From contig JAVTVJ010000033.1 of assembly GCA_034509425.1 (NCBI GenBank), forward strand, positions 5,825,001 to 5,889,000: a DNA stretch of 64,000 bases, read 5' to 3'. Of this stretch, positions 49,725-61,806 are shown piece after piece. The position numbers and the translations under genes were made by a program. Each line of letters opens with the position of its first letter. The first letter of the stretch is position 1. Below the pieces are notes generated by a model, which ran no database searches, was not told the origin of the DNA, and worked only from the letters and a program-made list of their open reading frames with translations. Origin of the DNA: Eopsaltria australis (taxonomy: Eukaryota; Chordata; Aves; Passeriformes; Petroicidae).

Positions 49725-52011
49725 CATACAGAATATGTACTGTTAATTTGTAAAAGTCATTAAAGAGCCATCAGAAAAGTTACTTTTGGCACTTACTGGA
49801 TTAAATCAAAATAATATAGAATAAGTCATGTTTGTTTGATTTCTTTTAATTAATTTTATATCTTCTCTGTTCGTATGATTTTGGAAAGAAAGATGAAGTA
49901 ATTTGGCTAGCTCTAAGTGTGATGTGCTGCAAAAATAAAACAATAAAAATACTACAAACCTATATTTTTCTCCTTTTTTTCAATGTAACTGTAAGACAAA
50001 ATTCCACCAAATGAAGGGTATAAGATTTAGAAGTACCAAGTTATCTAATTAAGCAACAAATACTGCACCAAAAGGTGAAAGTCAGCTGATTTTATTTCTG
50101 ACCTCTGAAGTATAAACAGTTACAGGAGTCTATGCTTTAGACTCTGTACTCAGGAAAGAGACGCTTTGGGGTCAAAGTCATGTCCATGCTCAGAATAAGA
50201 TGAATCATGCTTTGGACCCAATTGTCAATATTAACTAAATGTTACTATAAACCTTGAATTATTCTCTCAAATTTGAACAGCTGATGTTACTTAAATCACA
50301 CAGTATTCTTGAAGTCATGATTTCTCTTGTGAGCATATCTTCCAATCACACATTATGATAAATCATCAAAGAAACACAAGGGAAACCACTAGAGGGAAAT
50401 GTAAGTTTAGGATTACATCTAATATTCTATTTGGGTATGTCTAGTGAAATCTTAGTGCCACTATATAAAGATTAGATTTTGTTTAAAATTCTGTGCATCC
50501 ACACCAGGAAATATGTAGAGTATGTGAAGGGAAGAACAGCCAAAGTGACAGGAGTATAGACATTTAAATTGACCAAGTTAGTTTTATAAGTTTTTTTCAT
50601 CTGGATTATTAAATTAGAAATTAAAGGAATGTTTCTAGTCTCTGAAATGTTGGTAATTTCTCAGCCCAGTAGGATAATGACTGAAAAAAAGTCATTTTAA
50701 GCTTGAACTGACCACTTGATGAGAAAAAGATTATCTGGTGGGCATGTTGATATTGATTTTCTTTTAATAACAGTAATATTAATGTTCAAATGCATGTATT
50801 TAACGATCTATATTGAACATAAATTCTAGTAGCAGTACTTTTATTGTAAGAAAGGGTAACTGTGCCTAGAAAAACATCATGTATTCAGAGGAATTTTTGT
50901 TTTAAATCTAACTCTTCTATTTTACCAAATCTTTTTCCTTTAAGTATCATTATTTATATTGCATAAAAATATTTGCTTTAGTATGAATATTAATTTTTGC
51001 TGCTGATTTTTTAAAATTCAATTGTCTTAAAATCAATATATTAACTATAGAATTTTAATAGCATCCTACAGTATTCTTCATTCAGAAATAAGCTTATTCC
51101 ATAATCATTCGCAGTATGAAGGTATCTGTCATTTGTCTTAGCTTTGTAATTCTAAACCTATTAAGAAGCAAAGTAGCCAACAGTAAGCTGTAGATGTGTT
51201 TTACAGATAAATCTTAGCAGTCCTTACAAAACACCTTGTAATCTTATTCACTTACATGTGACTTGCATTTATTACCTGAAATTACTTCCTCTTCTGCAAC
51301 TCCATCTTAATACATTTTTGTTTGTTTTCTCCCCTCTTGATTGATCATGGCTAATAAGAATTTATAACAATCTTTACTTCACTAATATAACTCTTCCTTA
51401 CACTCATGTATTATTTAGATAGTTAATCTTCCTTCAAACCACTTCCTTACAATTTCAGGTCTTCTCTCTCCTGTCTCTTCTGCAATTGTGATTGATTGCA
51501 GTTTATCAGGGGAGTAATCGCCTCTTTTTCTCTGCCCCTTTGGGTTTCTAATGTAGTCCAACTTTCAAAAAATGATCAAACTCATGGGTGCCATTATCAG
51601 TTTAATATCTATTTTGATTTTTCAAAGATTAAGATATAGCTCTAAATCTGAATATGACCTTGATTTCTTCAATGATTTCATATCTCATCCTGCCTCTCAT
51701 ATCTTTTCTCTGTTGCTTAACTGAATATGACCCAAAAGATTTCCTTAGAGCAGAATAAATTAACGACAGTCAATGGAATTGAAACAATATGATAAGAAAA
51801 TAAAGGATATGTCAAGACAAAAATAAGTTCATAAATTGTTTAAAATGCCTTTTATCACATTAGTATATGTACAATACATACAATAAGAAGGAATGCAAAT
51901 ATTGTTGTGAATGATTTAATGTTCCCTTCTGCTGTTCACTTTTTACACTGGCTAAATAAGCTTCATATTACTGGACAGAAGTTTGTGTTTAATTAATCAC
52001 AGAACCGTGGA

Positions 52012-52170
52012 ATTCCCTGTCAGAGAAAGTGTTCGAGGTCAGGTTGGACGGGGCTTTAAGCAGTCTGATCTAGTCAAAGATGTCTGCACTCATGGCAGGG
52101 AGGATGATCTGGTGTCTGACCTTTAAAGATTCCCTCCAACCATTCCTTCTTTCTAAGATTCTAAAATCTT
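52012..52170 (+). mobile_element. CR1 LINE 3' end
   Basis: Plus-strand CR1 3' UTR: GTGTTCGAGGTCAGGTTGGA, GGGGCTTTAAGCAGTCTGAT, CATGGCAGGGAGGATGAT, TTTAAAGATTCCCTCCAACC, then a worn octamer tail ending about 52170. Severely 5'-truncated. Immediately left of it, at about 51996-52011, is a snippet resembling the opposite-strand CR1 tail. Confidence 0.88.
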
Positions 52171-52480
52171 AAACAGTATTTTTCCTAGTTCAGACCCCTG
52201 AAAGACATCACCTCTTACTGGTTTCCCCTTGGACATTGAGCAAGGTAAAAGGACTATAGCTTTTGGACACAGCCCATGATTGCTGTTTCTAATCACTTCC
52301 CTGTCTTCCATATGTCTCAATATGCATTACTCAACAATCTGTTTCACGAGCTCTGTAGTCACATGGTGAGACTGACTTTTGGAGAAAGTCCCCCTTTTGC
52401 TCTTTTCAAAAATTATTTTGATGTTTTCCTTGTTCCAGTTGCTGGGGACTTTGCCTCACTGGCATTACTTTTTAAGTATG
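52171..52480 (-). mobile_element. CR1 LINE ORF2 fragment, antisense
   Basis: Antisense CR1 reverse-transcriptase sequence. The left part matches the complement of the coding stretch before the YADD-type core (CAGACCCCTGAAAGACATCACC and CCCCTTGGACATTGAGC). After a deletion near 52260 comes AATCACTTCCCTGTCTTCCAT, GGTGAGACTGACTTTTGG and GTTCCAGTTGCTGGGGACTT. The 3' third of the element is missing. It abuts the plus-strand CR1 tail at 52170 with essentially no spacer. A plus-strand frame over this part is only its shadow. Confidence 0.85.
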
Positions 52481-55321
52481 TTGGCTTTGTTTAATGAGGA
52501 TTGTGACAACAAGAAGGTTAAGGTGAGTCCACGCTTGAACAAATGTCAAAAAAAGATTGTGTCTCAAAAGAAAATAGGAAAAAAGAGATGCAGGTTATTG
52601 GGATTATAATAAGTTCTTATTAGTGCTACTGATACAAAAAGAGTAGAGAAAGAGAAGTGAGTTTTAACATAAAATTAAGCCCAGGTGCAATTCTGTTCAA
52701 ATGCAATTAAATAGCACATACACTAATCTTCTGGAAATTAAGGTGTACCATTTGAGAGAAAATCTAGCATTAACCAAGCAATTATAGTGTGGGAGAGAAA
52801 GGGCTGGTTATATGTCATAAAAATGTAAAGAAGCATGACAAATACCATTCAATTTCAGTTTACTGCTAAAGTAATCAAGCCTATATCATAATATCTGGAT
52901 TGTTTTCTTTTTACCTATGGAAACTTCAAGCAAAAGCAACTCAGGCTGAATATAACTGTAGCCACAGTAGTCACACTACAAAATGTATTTACACATGGGA
53001 GTCACTTTTAATATGAGTGGGATTGATTCTGATTATTCATTTGAAGACTTTGGGAGTAACTATTGCTGTGTAAAGGAGAGAATAGATGCCAATAGTAAAG
53101 GGCCAAACAGACCCATCCACATGTTCAGATTTTATTGGTTTTGATTCCTGTATTTATATCATTTTGCCTATTCTATCTAAAAAATCCATTGCAGTTTCCT
53201 CTAATGGTTTTGCTGTTTTTAAATAGTCAAATTATCATTCTAATCTTTAGTGTATAATGTAAGTAGCTGAGCTCAGAAGCTGATTAATACATTTCCATAT
53301 AAATCAGGAAACCTTTCAAATAAGCAGGTATTAAATTTATATTTCTGTAATCACAAGACTAGTAATGCATGGAACCAGTGCCTCTGAGCAGTTTATGTAT
53401 TATCTTTATTTGATAACCCCCAAACCCAACATCCCAACAATCATGTGGTGGACACTCCAACTGTCAGGAAAATGACAGCAAACATGTAGGAAATCAGACA
53501 GAGGAACCCCTCTGAATGTAAATTGTGTTATTCTGAAAGACACTTCTAATAAGCTGGCTTTCAAGTGATACTGTGGAAGACTTCTGTATTAGTAATGCTT
53601 ATTTCTCTTATTTGTCAGTGGATTTGGATTATACATCAGAAGAACTGTTATCCAACATTCAGCATAATACAATGATTTTTTAAAAGGAAATGTAGGGCAA
53701 ATTTTATTTATTTGTTTGTTTCATTTTATTTGAATACACTGAAAAGTGTTAAAATTTTCAAAATTTGTTGTCTGTTTCAGTTTACACCATTAATTTACCA
53801 TTTCTTTCTGTTGTTCTTGTTCCTTGAGGTTTGTGTTGGTCATTTTTAGACACTGATCTTTAATTAGTAATTATAAAACAAAATAATTCAAATAGCAATT
53901 TGATTGCTTTAAAACATCAAATACTCATTGTCACAATGACAATGTGTAACACTTCCACATTACCAGAAGATAACAGGGTTGTCTGCTAGGGCAACTTTTA
54001 GCTCTTGGTTTCTATTGTTACTACCAGAAAAAAAATCCACAGGCTGGTACTACATGGCACAGAACAGAAAGGGCACCATGTTGCAGTGGCTGAATAGATA
54101 ACACATGTCAACAGTGAGAAGTACAGTGATTTACTTTAATAGAAACATTTGAAGTTGCTCTGAGTCACTTATCAGTGCCCAACAGCTTATTTCATTAGCA
54201 TTTTCATACTTTCTTATGTTTTTAAAATCAGTCTGAGCAAACAGTAAAAAGTTCATGTGTAATTTACTCTAGTGTATTTTGTGTGATATATTTTTTTGGG
54301 AGAAAAAAACAAGATTAATACTCTAGTCTGTTGAGCTCACATTAAATACATTGACTCACATGAAAAGTAGAACAAAAGTCTAATGTCAATGTTTTAGCTA
54401 TATTGTGGGATATGTATTTGAAATTATAGCTTTCCACAAAATGCCTTTTGGTGAACCAGGCAAAAAATTGGAGGACACTGAAAAATCAGAACAGTGGCAG
54501 TATAACAAAATGCTTAAGGCTTTATCAAGAATAGCGGAGGCATGCTGATCGTTCATCACACAGCTAAAGCTCTCTTTGAACAAGCAGAAGTTTCAAGGAA
54601 AGATCTTACATGATGCAAAAAACCCCAACCTAAAACATGTAAGTGTTTGCAGAGCAGAAAATAATGCAAAAGAAAGCATCTTTTAAGCAAAAGAATCTTC
54701 ATATATTTTTGCTAAGGAAAAATTTAAGGTTTTTTTGTATAGTAAGTTACAGTTAAGAATAAATTATGCTGAGTTGTGTCCAATTTACTTTGCTTTTAGA
54801 CATTATTATTATTATTATTGTTATCATCATCATTGGTATTATTCAATAGAGTATGCTGTGCTCAGATTATCATTGTTTATTTCAAACATGTTTTGACATA
54901 AGCAAACTTCTTCCAGTCTTCTGGACTCTAACATCTCCTGCCTCTTGTTTTATCTACTCTTTCAGTCTGATTTCCCTATAATTTCTATTGCTAATACTGA
55001 TGTAATTAGATCTGTGTTTCAGTTTTATAGTGAACTACACACACAGAAAGTTCCCCAGTATGAGAGAGCCTGAAGTAATTAGTGAAGTTAATATTTGGAA
55101 TCTCCAGGTCAGAAATCTTACTTTTATATCTTTTAAGTCAAGCCTAATATCCACTGCCAAATGCATTTTACTTAACCTAATTGCTATGTAGTATAAAATA
55201 AGGTGTATCTTGCTCTTGTTTTTTATTTCATTTAGTGGGGCAGAGGATGTTCTTTAGAGATATAACAACAGATAACAAAATTGCAATTACATGATTAAAT
55301 CAGCCATTTCTGCTTCTATAG
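52481..55321. other. AT-rich spacer
   Basis: It contains an 8-bp hairpin at 53926-53944 (CATTGTCA, CAA, TGACAATG) and an ATT/ATC trinucleotide tract at 54802-54832. No gene or named mobile element is recognised. Confidence 0.55.
54802..54832. repeat. (ATT)n/(ATC)n microsatellite
   Basis: About six ATT units followed by GTT and ATC units. Short and imperfect. Confidence 0.85.
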
Positions 55322-55869
55322 TGAACTGGGCTAGAGTTCATTTTCTTCACATGTATGTAGTTCTGTTTCTAATTTGTTCTGAAAAACACCCTTGATAACA
55401 TAGACATGTTTTTGTTATTGCTGAGAGGTGCTTACACTGGGTCAAGACCTGTTTTGCTTCTCATTCCACGCCACCAGTCTGGAGGTTGAGGCTGCTCAAG
55501 AAGCTGGGAGAGGGCACGGCTGGGACAGCTGACCCCAATTGACCAAATAGATATCCTGTACCTTATGGTGACACACTCAGCATATAAATCTGGGGGAAGA
55601 AGAAGGAAGAGGAGACCTTCTGAATTATGTTATTTGTCTTCTCAAATCATCATTATGTGTGGCAGAACCCTGCTCTCCTGGAGATGGCTGAATACCTGTC
55701 TGCCCATGGGAAGCAATGAATTAATTCCTTGTTTTGTTTCTCACTGTCTTTATTGCAACCCAAGAGTTGTTCCTCATGGTTGCCCTTTTGAGTATTCCCC
55801 TCATACCACTGGACTGGGGGGAAAGTGGCTGCAGGGGCCTGTGCTGCCTACTGGGGTTAGACTGCAACA
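55322..55869 (+). mobile_element. Avian endogenous retrovirus solo LTR
   Basis: A 548-bp LTR from TGAACTGGGCTAGAG to GTTAGACTGCAACA. It carries the 5' block CATTTTCTTCAC, GATAACATAGACATG and TTGCTGAGAGGTGC, then a GAAGCTGGGAGAGGGCACGG block, a TATA box (TATAAA, 55583-55588) and the 3' part with GAATTAATTCCTTG and CAACCCAAGAG. The order and spacing are those of an LTR family common in bird genomes. The five bases before it (TATAG) and after it (TCTAG) agree at four positions, as for a decayed 5-bp target duplication. No viral genes adjoin, so it is a solo LTR. The 115-codon frame at 55565-55912 lies mostly in it and is not a gene. Confidence 0.9.
55583..55588 (+). promoter_or_regulatory. TATA box of the LTR
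   Basis: TATAAA in the context CAGCATATAAATCTGGGGG, at the position where this LTR family keeps its promoter. Transcription, if any survives, would run rightwards. Confidence 0.6.
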
Positions 55870-58088
55870 TCTAGTCATGGCATTTGGCCAACCCTTGATC
55901 CAAAAATCCTGAAAACAAAAGGCATGTAAACCACTACATTTGCCCTGAAAAGTCAGGAGAATGATTTAGTTTTGATGCTGAAGAAATATCAACACGATTG
56001 ACTTCTTCATGACAGTCTATTATTAAGGTTATAAGGTTTCAAATAAAAAGAGCATATTCTTAAAAGAAAATATCCTTCCCTATGAATAAAATTTCTTAGT
56101 AAGAATGTTAGTGCAGCATACAGCTTTTGCCACATTGAGATCTTATGTAACAAAAACATTACCTCTACTCAAGTCTGAGTTCACTATTCTAGCTTTGAAG
56201 TATTCTAACAGATGTGACATCATATAAATTTCCTTTAAGTTCCCACTAATGGTAGATTTGTTTGCCGTGACTGAGTGACCAGTTGCAATTTTGTCTTTAT
56301 AAATGCTGGAATTTATTTTTGTCATTTTTAAGATCTTACTGAGAAAATCCAGAGCATATCCTTGACCCTAAAGTGCAGCTGCAGCAACAACTAACAACAT
56401 AAGATACGAATTTGTTTGTGATCAAGCATGTCAAGTGAGCAAAATCTGAAAAACTGATTCTCCCACTGCCACACATATACTGTTTTTTCTGATTAATATA
56501 TAGTGGAAAGACACAATTATGTTTACTAAAGAGTAGAAAACTCAGTGTATTATCTACAGAATACATAGTACGCAATATTTCAGACTTTACTTGGTTAAAT
56601 AAAACATTGCCTTGTGTTACTTTCTAATAACCCAACTATAATTACATTTCAGAAAATAATATTGTCTTTTTGTTAAATATGCATTTCAGGTACTTTCAAT
56701 ATTCATACCTTGTCCAAGACTCCTAAAAGTAGTATGCCACATCCTGAAATAAACTGACAATACATTCACACCTAGTGTCTGAATCAAATATTTATATGGT
56801 AATTACATTCATATTGCAAATAACAGTAGAGCATTAAAACCCTCTGATAGATCTGAGGAATGGAATCTATGCCCTTTCTTTCAGGAAACATGTAAGTGAA
56901 ATCCCTCTAATGAAGCAATAAACTAGATTGTGAAATTCATTTGTTATCTTGTTTGATTAATTTATTACTACCAGTTGGAATTTAATACTCTGTGAAATCT
57001 GTCCCACCAGTTTCCTTAAACACATTTCCTAGTGATGAAAAGCATTTCCTTTCCTGCTGTTACTTTATAACAGGGAAGTATTATATTACTTTAAGAACAA
57101 ATCCTTTCATTCTCTCTATTACATTGATCACATAAAAATCCAAATCTATGGAAGAAGCAATGTCCCCTACCTCAAAAGCAGATTGCTGTTACAATGGGAA
57201 ATTAAATGAAGAGCAAGTAGAAAAGCTCCAGTTGTTCAAGCACAATTCAGTGTTGCACCTCACAATGCTCATGTCATTTGGTCATGAAGATTAAGGCAAT
57301 TAATTTTTTGTTGTTTTGCACACCTGACAAATCAATCAGACAATTATATAATCAGTAACAGCAAAGGTTTAATGGAACTCACAGTAAACAAGACTTAATT
57401 ATTGCACTCTCCCTATAGGGGGTGCACTCTAGGCAACTAGACTATAAGGCACATTAATTTTGCTTCTTTTTATTTTTTGTGTTCCTGTAGAGATTTCTAT
57501 AGCAACTGAATCAAATTATAATAGCTACAGACTTCTATAAATTAATAATGCTGCAAAATTGGTTTGTCTGGAGATAGAACAGCTTTCCTCAATACCCAGA
57601 GAATGTTGAAATGGTAGTATATAGTAGCAGAATATAGTAGTAGAATATAGTAGTAGAGCTATAGAGACAGTATAAATTTAAAGCACTTGAAACAGCTACT
57701 GCATTTGTTTTTCAAACTAGTTCTGAAGAGAAAGCTACATAAGCACTTTACCATTGTCCTGGTATTCTCTGCAGAAGGGTTGTACTGTTCTTTTAAAATA
57801 CAGCATTCTGAATTTTGCAAATATAGTAAAGCATGAGCTTGTCTCTGGTCATGTTCCTTCTACAGTGAAAATGCCTATTACATTCTGATCCACTTCGTGT
57901 GAGAGTTTAAGTGTACCATGCAAATCCCTGTAGACTGAAAAACTTCAAAGGTGCTGTGCCTACTGTAACTCTTGTAAAGCCATGCCTCCCATTAAAACTT
58001 TAGGTGTGGATATCATGATGTGTTTTTGATGTGACTGCTGTAAGTGCTGGAGTTGCAAAGGTTCTTATGAAGGACTTAGATGAGTAAC
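55870..58088. other. AT-rich spacer between LTRs
   Basis: No gene or named repeat is recognised, apart from a 13-bp short tandem repeat at 57618-57656. Confidence 0.55.
57618..57656. repeat. 13-bp tandem repeat, three units
   Basis: Three successive 13-bp units of the form AATATAGTAGTAG, the last two identical and the first differing at two positions. A small minisatellite. Confidence 0.85.
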
Positions 58089-58499
58089 TGTTGGAGAATA
58101 ACCATTTCCGGCTGCAGGGACATAAAGTATAAGTGACCAATCCAGGCCCCTTAGATGAGAGCTAGGCCTCTGCTCAAAGTTACTCGTAAGACAGCTGTGG
58201 AAAAGAGAGACATGAAAGCTGAAAACAAGCTGCAGGTGTCTAAAGATTATCCTGGCAGAAGAAGCTGTTGCTGTTGCTGCCTTCTGATATCAGCTTGGTG
58301 TTTTAATTAGAATAGAAAAAAGTCCCGTGTGAAAGTTCCGTATGAGAATAAACCCTGTGTGTACAGTAGAAAGAAAACTTATCATGAAGTTTATTTTGGG
58401 CACACAGAGAAGTATAAGTATGCTCACTGTCTGACAATAAACAAGCTTGATTTATCACTCACATTGAGTCGGCGTCTTCCTCCTCTCGCCCCCCGAAAA
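58089..58499 (+). mobile_element. Endogenous retrovirus solo LTR with target-site duplication
   Basis: The 411-bp segment starts TGTTGGAGAATAACC. Inside are GACCAATCCAGGCCCCTTAG, GACAGCTGTGG and GAAAACAAGCTGCA, and an AATAAA at 58436-58441 followed about 25 bp later by CATTGAGTCGGCGTCTTCC, a typical R/U5 arrangement. It keeps more CpG than its surroundings. The five bases GTAAC lie directly before it (58084-58088) and directly after it (58500-58504), a perfect 5-bp target duplication. The 3' terminus reads AA where CA is usual. Different family from the LTRs at 55.3 and 60 kb. No internal viral region. Confidence 0.82.
58436..58441 (+). promoter_or_regulatory. LTR polyadenylation signal
   Basis: AATAAA in ACAATAAACAAG, upstream of a GT-rich/CpG-containing stretch within the LTR. 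Confidence 0.65.
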
Positions 58500-58504
58500 G
58501 TAAC

Positions 58505-59624
58505 CTCTATTTTAGTTTCTTAAGAGTAAATCTTCAAACCATAATTTTCTTACTGAAGTACCTCAAAATATAAGAATGGCAGCTAAAGTGCATAGTCTTT
58601 CATCCTGAAGTTGCTTAGAGGGTTATAATTCTGTTTATGAGAAAGCTAAAAACAGTTTGCTATTAATATTTCAGTGTAAGCAACTGTGATTCCTCCCTGT
58701 TCACAATCAGAACAAAATCAGGTTCCTATAGAGAAATTCTAGAGGGGATTTAAACAATAATTTAATAGCTGAAATCAGGAAAATTTCAAAAAATGACAGC
58801 TCAGACTGGTGTCTGGAAAACAGATTTATCTACTGTCTTTTAAAATGAGATAATATGAGAATTTAATATAAATAGTAGTGAGGGTGTAATTGAAGTAGAG
58901 ACTGTAAGGCATGTATGTGATTCAGTGTTTTGGAATAAAGAGACTAGAATGCCATCAGTGTCGTAAATATTAAGTGAACCACTGGTTTCAAAATTGGGGT
59001 TATCCATAGATAATGACGGCATGTGCATAACAGGGATTTATTCTAGTCCTGATTCTTGTCTCCTGCTAATATCAGTTTTATGCAAAATAGCATAAAATTT
59101 TTCATAATCAAAATTGAATAGAACAATGAAAGAGGGAAAAATTAGGAATGAGACCATTTACTGATATTGGGGTGACAAACTGTAAAACCAGTAGTGAATA
59201 CCAATTATTGAGGCCAGTTGTGAAGCCATATTTTCATATTGCGAATATAGTCTGATGAGTATTGTGATAATTGGCCTAAAGTACTTCAAAAATTTCAGAT
59301 CAGAGAATAGCATGTAAAAGTAAAGAAGTTGCAATGACAACTGATCACACTGTCATGTTTAAAGCTGAAACTCTGCTTAAGATATGCTGATCTGGAGTAA
59401 AAGATTCTGCACCAAGTATCCTGTCATTTCAGGATAACAGGCTGAGGTACAATGTCTTGAGCCTGGATGCTGACAAAACATTAATTTACATTAAAAATGC
59501 AGAATTTAATTTAAATGATGATGATAGTAATCTGCTGTACTTGCAAGCTGTGCTGGAGAATTCATCACTAAAAATGTGTGCTCTACTGGAAAAGTTTGTC
59601 TAGTCCAGAACCAAGTAATTAAAA
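58505..59624. other. AT-rich spacer
   Basis: No gene or named repeat is recognised. Short stop-limited frames only. Confidence 0.55.
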
Positions 59625-59706
59625 GAATTAATCTGTGACCTGTGTTGTGCTGAAGTCAGGCTAGATAATCAGTGCCTCCTTAGAGTTTTGTAATCTGTGT
59701 ATCTGT
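59625..59706 (+). mobile_element. Old CR1-type LINE 3' end
   Basis: The segment with TGACCTGTGTTGTGCTGAAG, TCAGGCTAGATAATCA and a T-rich end with ATCTGTGTATCTG resembles the 3' UTR and tail of the ancient CR1 families shared by birds, crocodiles and turtles, where the core reads GGTCAGACTAGATGATCA. Only about 80 bp is recognisable. It is much more diverged than the other CR1 copies, so the assignment is tentative. Confidence 0.5.
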
Positions 59707-59879
59707 TCATTGCAACAAGTGGTCAAACCACAGACTGTAATAACACTTCTGGATAACAAGGATGATAGAATCCTGATTGCAAACTATAAAGTTTAATTTC
59801 TTGCCAATCCCATAATTTTAAAGAAAGAAATAATTACTCAGGCTGTCTGAGAGAGATTTATCTCATCCAGGTTGACAGC

Positions 59880-60441
59880 TATCATGGAGTAACCTCAATG
59901 GGAAGGCAGGCACCACCCAGCTGCTCATCCTGCTTTCCCCATCACCCTGAGTAGAACACAGGAAGAGGAAAGAAATAATGAAGCAAGAACAATTGTAGGA
60001 CAAGATTAACAAAAAAAAGTTTATTAAGTGAAGGATAAGTGGAAGAAGATAGAAGAAAACAAAATTATACAAAGCGATGCAAAGGCAATAGGCAGTCACA
60101 GATTAATATCCTGACAGTTCCAGAGCAAAAGTGTGCAAATCCTCCTAAAATTGCTTCTCCCTAGTTTTGCTCAACATGACATTATGCACATGGAATATTT
60201 CTTTGCTTAGTTTGTGTTATCTGTCTGATTGTGTCCCCTCCCAATTATTGTGCTCCCCCAATTTATTTACTGATGGATAAAGTGAGAAACAGAGAAGACC
60301 CTGATGTATGCAGACACCATTCAGCAAAAGCTAGAGCACTTGTGTCTTATCAATTTCACTTTGGTCAAAAATATAAATGGCACCAGTGGCATCATATGTT
60401 TTGCTACAAAGAAAATTTTCTCTGTCACAGCCTGTACTACA
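59880..60441 (-). mobile_element. Avian endogenous retrovirus solo LTR, inverted relative to the 55.3-kb copy
   Basis: Read on the minus strand from 60441, it starts TGTAGTACAGGCTGTG and shows in order AGAAAATTTTCTTTGTAGC, TTGATAAGACACAAG, CACAATAATTGGGAGGGGAC, AGAAATATTCCATGTGC, an AATAAA (plus 60020-60025) and a 3' end with GCTGGGTGGTGCCTGCC. This is the same block order as the LTR at 55322-55869, of similar length but more diverged. The TATA region has been lost. No viral genes adjoin and no target duplication is clear; the left edge is uncertain by about 10 bp. A 139-codon plus frame at 60231-60650 straddles its edge and is not a gene. Confidence 0.83.
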
Positions 60442-61568
60442 GATGTGAGAACTTGGGGTTTTATTTATTTCCATTAAGAGTTTGCAGTCCCATCAATCAA
60501 TTTGTGCACATAAATTTTGCAATTTCAATCCCAAATTATTTTTTTGACATTTCAGGTAGAATGTCCCAGACTGCCTATATCACATTAAGTCTCATGTACA
60601 CACTTCAGCACTGTTACTGTGATTTTTCACTGACTTCATTTAGGCTTTAGGAGTCTTTAAAGAGAGTTATTACACGTTCAGTATTTCCACAGAAGGCATA
60701 AATAGAGAAGCTGAAATAATTATTTAGATACCTATACTTGCTTAGCTGAACAGGTTTCTAGAGTTTAGACTGTATTTCTTTTGACTATTAGGCAGCTGAC
60801 ATTCATTTAGATGCTACATTCAGACAACTAAAAGCAGTTATCTCTCGTTTGGAATTCAACTCACTTCCTCAATCATTACTGAAATATCTTCAGTGCTGAC
60901 AACATCATGATTTATTCTATCTCTTGCCAAATTTCAATTTAGCATAAAAAACTTCTGAAGTTATTAACTTTGCATAACCTTTCTCGTACAGTTTTCAGTT
61001 GATTATTAGAATTAGTGTTTGTTGTTCATGCTATTGTTTGATTTGTTTTACTGTACTGTTAAAGTCTCATTGTTTCTTCTGATACTGCTTCACCTTGCTG
61101 CTCCCCACATCCAGATATTAAGACTTTGGATTATCTTTCACCAGGTACCACTGTTAGTCTAAATTCAAACTCTTTATCAGATATATGGACAGCAAGCACA
61201 AAAATCAAGGTGGTAAGATATCGATCAATATATAAGCCTTACTGGCAATCGATTTTCTAGATTCCTTAAGAAGATTAGATCCTGTTTGAAATACTGTTCA
61301 AAAATTTAATGGGAAAAGCTGCTCCACCATTTGGATGTCTTGGTTTTTTAAGCTGTTTTGGATCTTAATACTGAACTAAACTTGCTTGTCAAAATGGATG
61401 TAATCCATGTAATTTTCATGGGTGAATTTCGACGTAAAACTTCAGAATATGTTGAGAAACCTCTCACAACCTCATAAACACTTTCCTTAAGACCAGACTT
61501 CAGTGCTATTAAGATGATTAAATAGCAGAAGCATCTCATGTAGGGGGGAGAAAGAAATGTGATAATTC
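60442..61568. other. AT-rich spacer
   Basis: No gene or named repeat is recognised. Confidence 0.55.
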
Positions 61569-61806
61569 AGGTTGGAGAAGAGAAGGCTCCAGGGGAACTT
61601 TTCAGTGTGTACAAAAAATTGATGATTGAAAAAGACCCAACGAGACCCTTCTCACTGGCAATCACTAACAGGACATGACACAATTTGTGTACACTGGAAA
61701 AAACAAAAAATGTAGGGTGCTGGAGACTGGTTATGCTGTGGCATCTCCTGGGCACTAAAACTGTGTCCTGAGACATGGCAGGCTGGAGGAGGCCCTCAGA
61801 CATCAA
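61569..61806 (+). mobile_element. Degraded CR1 LINE 3' fragment
   Basis: It begins with GGTTGGAGAAGAGAAGGCTC, the well-conserved block near the end of CR1 ORF2. CAGTGTGTACAAA, CCCTTCTCACTGGCAATCAC and GACAGGACATGA-like sequence follow, then GCTGTGGCATCTCC and CTGTGTCCTGAGACATGGCA. This layout fits a CR1 subfamily different from the one at 32.6 kb. Internal deletions are present and the tail is missing. Confidence 0.72.

Larger units (their letters stand above)
45891..52000. other. AT-rich unique sequence with a few low-complexity tracts
   Basis: It contains an A20 run at 46354-46373, a GGGGC repeat at 47221-47235, A/G-rich tracts at about 48420-48460 and 48480-48500, and a 20-bp tandem duplication at 49293-49332. 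A possible small exon is listed at 49600. No gene is recognised. Confidence 0.55.

Noticed and set aside
55565..55912. 115-codon plus-strand open frame
   Set aside because: It lies almost wholly inside a recognisable solo LTR and starts near its TATA box; there is no protein family in it.
60231..60650. 139-codon plus-strand open frame
   Set aside because: Its first half is antisense to an LTR and its second half is unique AT-rich DNA, so it is a chance join.
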